From NCBI RefSeq assembly GCF_030345705.1, contig NZ_JAUASW010000001.1, forward strand, positions 744,001-808,000: a stretch of 64,000 nucleotides of DNA. The letters are read 5' to 3'. Source of the DNA: Pelomonas sp. SE-A7 (GTDB taxonomy: Bacteria > Pseudomonadota > Gammaproteobacteria > Burkholderiales > Burkholderiaceae_C). The notes under the pieces were generated by a model. It was not told where the DNA came from and made no database searches. It was given only the letters and a program-made list of their open reading frames with translations. How positions within the stretch are numbered: position 1 is the first letter of the stretch; the number at the start of each line of letters is the position of its first letter. Position numbers and translations under genes: made by a program. Below are positions 61,385 through 64,000 of this stretch, piece after piece.

Positions 61385-64000
61385 AGTTCCGCCTCAAGAA
61401 GACTGTTCTGCTCGCCGCATTGGCTCTGGCCGGTGCCACCCAGGCGTCGGCCAGCGAGCCGACCCGGCTGCTGCGGCAGCCGGCGATCTCGGCCAAGCAC
61501 CTGGCCTTCGTCTATGCCGGCGACCTCTGGATCGCCGAGCGCGACGGCAGCAATCCGCGTCGTCTGACCACGCACGCGGCCGGCGAGTCCAATCCGCATT
61601 TCTCGCCGGACGGCAAGCAGATCGCCTTCTCGGCCGCCTATGACGGCAACACCGATGTCTACGTGATGCCGGTCGAGGGCGGCCAGCCGCGGCGCCTGAC
61701 CTGGCATCCGGGGGCCGACGTGGTCAGCGGCTGGAGCGCCGACGGCAAGCGCGTGCTGTTCGCCAGCCCGCGCGAGGTGGCCAACAACCGCAGCAACCAG
61801 CTGTTCGAGATCGATGCCACCGGCGGCTTCGAGCGCAAGCTGATGGAGGCCGTGGCCTTCGAGGGCAGCTGGAGCGCCGACGGCAAGAAGCTGGCCTTCC
61901 GTCCCTACCGCGCTGCCTATGCCGGCACGGCCGGCTGGCGCCAGAGCCGCGGCGGCACCACGCCGCCGGTCTGGATCATCGACCCGGCCACCAACCAGTG
62001 GGAGCAGATTCCCCACGTCAACGCCAGCGACATCAACCCGGTCTGGGCCGGCGACGAGGTGGTCTTCATCTCCGACCGCAACAACGGCGCGGCCAACCTG
62101 TTCGCTTTCAATCCCAAGACCAAGGCGCTGCGCCAGCTGACCAAGGAAACCGGCTGGGACGTCAAGGCGGTGGAATCGCAGGGCCGTACGGTGGTCTACG
62201 AAGTCGGCGGCAAGCTGATGGAGCTGAACCTGGACGGCGGCGCGGCGCGCGAGATCAAGGTGGCGATCAACACGCCTTCCATCCAGGCTCGCACGCAGTG
62301 GAAGGACGCCTCGCGCAACATCACCTCGGCCCGTTTGTCGGCCACCGGCAAGCGCGCCCTGGTCAGCGCCCGCGGCGAGGTGTTCACCGTGCCGGTCAAG
62401 GACGGCACCGTGCGCAACCTGACCGAGAGCTCGGGCGTGCGCGAGAAGGATGCGATCTGGAGCCCCGACGGCCAGCGCGTGGCCTACATCTCCGATGCCC
62501 CGGGCATGCGCCATCAACTGGTGCTGGAGAGCCAGACCGGCACCGGCAAGCCCGAGGTGATCGACCTGCCCAAGACCGGCTACTACACGCTGCGCGACTG
62601 GGCGCCCAATGGTCAGCTGCTGGCCATCGAGGACAACCACCTCAACCTCTACACGCTGTCTCTGGCCGATGGCCCCAGGAAGGGCCAGCTGGTCAAAGTC
62701 GACTCCAGCCCGCGCCGCCAGGGCAGCTTCAATGCCGGCTTCTCGCCGGACAGCCGTTTCCTGGTTTATGCCGTGACGGCGGGCAACCACATGGGCCAGG
62801 TGCGCCTGGCCGAGCTGCAGAGCGGCAAGACGCACGAGGTCAGCGACGGCCTGAGCCACGCCGACAACCCGGCCTTCTCGCCCAAGGGCGACTACCTGTT
62901 CTTCAGCGCCTCGATCAATGCCGGTCCTTCGGCGGTCGGCCTGGACATGTCGACACAAGAGCGTCCAATTCGCGCCGGGCTCTACGCCCTGGTGCTGGCC
63001 GCCGACGGCAAGTCGCCGCTGGCCCCCAAGGCCGGTGACGAGGAAGCCAAGAAGGACGAAGCCAAGAAGCCCGAGGCAGCTGCCGCGGCCGCTTCCGCCG
63101 CTTCGGCTCCCGCTGCCGCCAAGCCCGCCGAGAAGAAGGAAGCGGCCAAGCCGGTGCGCATCGACTTCGAGGGCCTGCAGCAGCGCCTGGTCGCCTTGCC
63201 GGTGCCCGAGCGCAACTATGACAGCCTGGCCGTGGCCGCCGATGGCGCGCTGTTCTACATGGAACGCCGCCAGCCCGGCTCCAGCCGCGAGTTGCCGCAG
63301 AACGCTGCCAATCCGAACAGCGACCTCCACCGCTTCGACTTCGAGGAGCGCAAGAGCAAGCTGCTCAAGTCCGGCATCAACGGCTATGACCTGAGTGCCG
63401 ACGGCAAGAAGCTGCTGATCGACGCCGGCCGCGGCAAGCTGGAGATTGCCGATGCCAACGACAAGGCCGATGCCAAGCCCATCGACCTGAGCGGCCTGCG
63501 GGTCAAGGTCGATCCGCGCGCCGAGTGGAAGCAGATCTTCGACGAGACCTGGTGGATGGAGAAGGAATACTTCTACGACCCGGGCCTGCATGGCCTCGAC
63601 TGGGACGGCGTCTACAAGCGCTACCTGCCGCTGCTGGCCCATGTGCAGCGGCGCGAAGACCTGAACGACCTGCTGGTTGAGATGATTGGCGAGCTGCAGG
63701 TCGGCCACAACCGCATAGGCGGTGGCGACGTGCACCAGGAAGCTGCCGTTGCCGTCGGCCTGTTGGGCGCCGACTACGAGATTGACCAAGGCCGCTACAA
63801 GCTGAAGAAGGTCTATGCCGGCGACCGCTGGAATCCCTTCCTGAAGGCGCCGCTGGCGGTGCCGGGCGCCGGTGGCAAGGCCGGCGACTACCTGATGGCC
63901 ATCAACGGCCGCCAGGTCGAGGCTTCGACCAACCTGTACTCGCTGCTGGAGAACCAGGTCGGCAAGCAGCTGACCGTCACCCTGGCCGCGGATGCCACGG
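61381..64000 (+). CDS. Tricorn-like S41 peptidase with WD40-type propeller, 5' part
   Basis: The frame runs open from ATG 61381 to the window edge (873 codons), so the C-terminus is missing. After a signal peptide ('LAALALAGATQASAS') come TolB/WD40-like blades ('NPHFSPDGKQIAFSAAYDGN', 'AIWSPDGQRVAYIS', 'NPAFSPKGDYLFFSAS'), an Ala/Lys/Glu-rich linker near residues 550-595, then the tricorn core ('WKQIFDETWWMEKEYFYDPG', 'MIGELQVGHNRIGGG') and the beginning of a PDZ domain ('GDYLMAINGRQVEASTNLYS'). The S41 serine lies beyond the window. It is likely a periplasmic protease that degrades peptides. ATGA overlap couples it to dedA. Confidence 0.9.
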   Translation, partial: MKFRLKKTVLLAALALAGATQASASEPTRLLRQPAISAKHLAFVYAGDLWIAERDGSNPRRLTTHAAGESNPHFSPDGKQIAFSAAYDGNTDVYVMPVEGGQPRRLTWHPGADVVSGWSADGKRVLFASPREVANNRSNQLFEIDATGGFERKLMEAVAFEGSWSADGKKLAFRPYRAAYAGTAGWRQSRGGTTPPVWIIDPATNQWEQIPHVNASDINPVWAGDEVVFISDRNNGAANLFAFNPKTKALRQLTKETGWDVKAVESQGRTVVYEVGGKLMELNLDGGAAREIKVAINTPSIQARTQWKDASRNITSARLSATGKRALVSARGEVFTVPVKDGTVRNLTESSGVREKDAIWSPDGQRVAYISDAPGMRHQLVLESQTGTGKPEVIDLPKTGYYTLRDWAPNGQLLAIEDNHLNLYTLSLADGPRKGQLVKVDSSPRRQGSFNAGFSPDSRFLVYAVTAGNHMGQVRLAELQSGKTHEVSDGLSHADNPAFSPKGDYLFFSASINAGPSAVGLDMSTQERPIRAGLYALVLAADGKSPLAPKAGDEEAKKDEAKKPEAAAAAASAASAPAAAKPAEKKEAAKPVRIDFEGLQQRLVALPVPERNYDSLAVAADGALFYMERRQPGSSRELPQNAANPNSDLHRFDFEERKSKLLKSGINGYDLSADGKKLLIDAGRGKLEIADANDKADAKPIDLSGLRVKVDPRAEWKQIFDETWWMEKEYFYDPGLHGLDWDGVYKRYLPLLAHVQRREDLNDLLVEMIGELQVGHNRIGGGDVHQEAAVAVGLLGADYEIDQGRYKLKKVYAGDRWNPFLKAPLAVPGAGGKAGDYLMAINGRQVEASTNLYSLLENQVGKQLTVTLAADAT

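Noticed and set aside
61246..63789. 847-codon frame on the minus strand
   Set aside because: It is antisense to dedA and the tricorn-like gene, whose blades and motifs are clear on the plus strand.

Overview
The window is about 64 kb of dense, GC-rich bacterial chromosome. Coding density, gene content and gene order point to a betaproteobacterium of the order Burkholderiales, most likely the Rubrivivax/Leptothrix/Roseateles group (Sphaerotilaceae). The clues are a riboflavin-nusB-tol cluster, a glyA-nrdR-minor pilin-ribD order, a RibB with a degenerate GTP cyclohydrolase domain, an Entner-Doudoroff edd-eda pair, adjacent thyA-folA, and a PEP-CTERM surface protein behind a sigma-54-like promoter. 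This placement is inferred from content, not from a marker gene. I see no rRNA, tRNA, CRISPR array, insertion sequence or prophage, and no gene-free stretch longer than 300 bases.

Left end (1-11 kb): the tail of a kelch protein, an AcoR-like regulator without an AAA+ domain, a PilB/GspE-type secretion ATPase with an unusual N-terminus, and a fused 5-oxoprolinase/hydantoinase. Then comes a divergent stress locus. An ECF sigma factor and a small zinc-type anti-sigma factor face a bufferin operon: a DUF2282 precursor peptide, a DUF692/MNIO maturation enzyme, a DUF2063 partner and a DoxX-like membrane protein. This is a RiPP-type copper-buffering locus and the most interesting system in the window.

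11-28 kb: a long leftward series begins at glyA. It contains glyA-nrdR, a minor-pilin operon (two FimT/GspH-type pilins, PilE, PilW, PilX, PilV, with no pilY1), ribD-ribBX-ribH-nusB, an aminotransferase, and ybgC-tolQ-tolR-tolA. Many junctions overlap by 4 nt, so these are probably translationally coupled. A lytic transglycosylase and a divergent ubiD follow. A candidate small RNA with its own promoter and terminator lies downstream of ubiD.

28-44 kb: envelope genes (ElyC-like DUF218 protein, DUF748/AsmA-like protein), msrA, a TonB-dependent receptor with a small upstream partner, pdxH, a MobA-like nucleotidyltransferase, edd-eda behind a probable HexR operator, a hotdog thioesterase, a FAD oxidoreductase, xthA, a DUF4337 membrane protein, folA and thyA, and a 50-residue basic protein.

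44-64 kb: an MsbA-like ABC exporter diverges from a self-contained multidrug efflux operon (marR-nodT-emrA-emrB). A membrane GGDEF protein follows with a ruined active site but an intact inhibitory c-di-GMP site. Next are an AttH/FtsX/ATPase export cluster and an RNA-modification and repair block (miaA, an RluF-like pseudouridine synthase, mutL). The window ends with a PEP-CTERM protein, a DedA protein and the start of a tricorn-like peptidase that runs off the edge.
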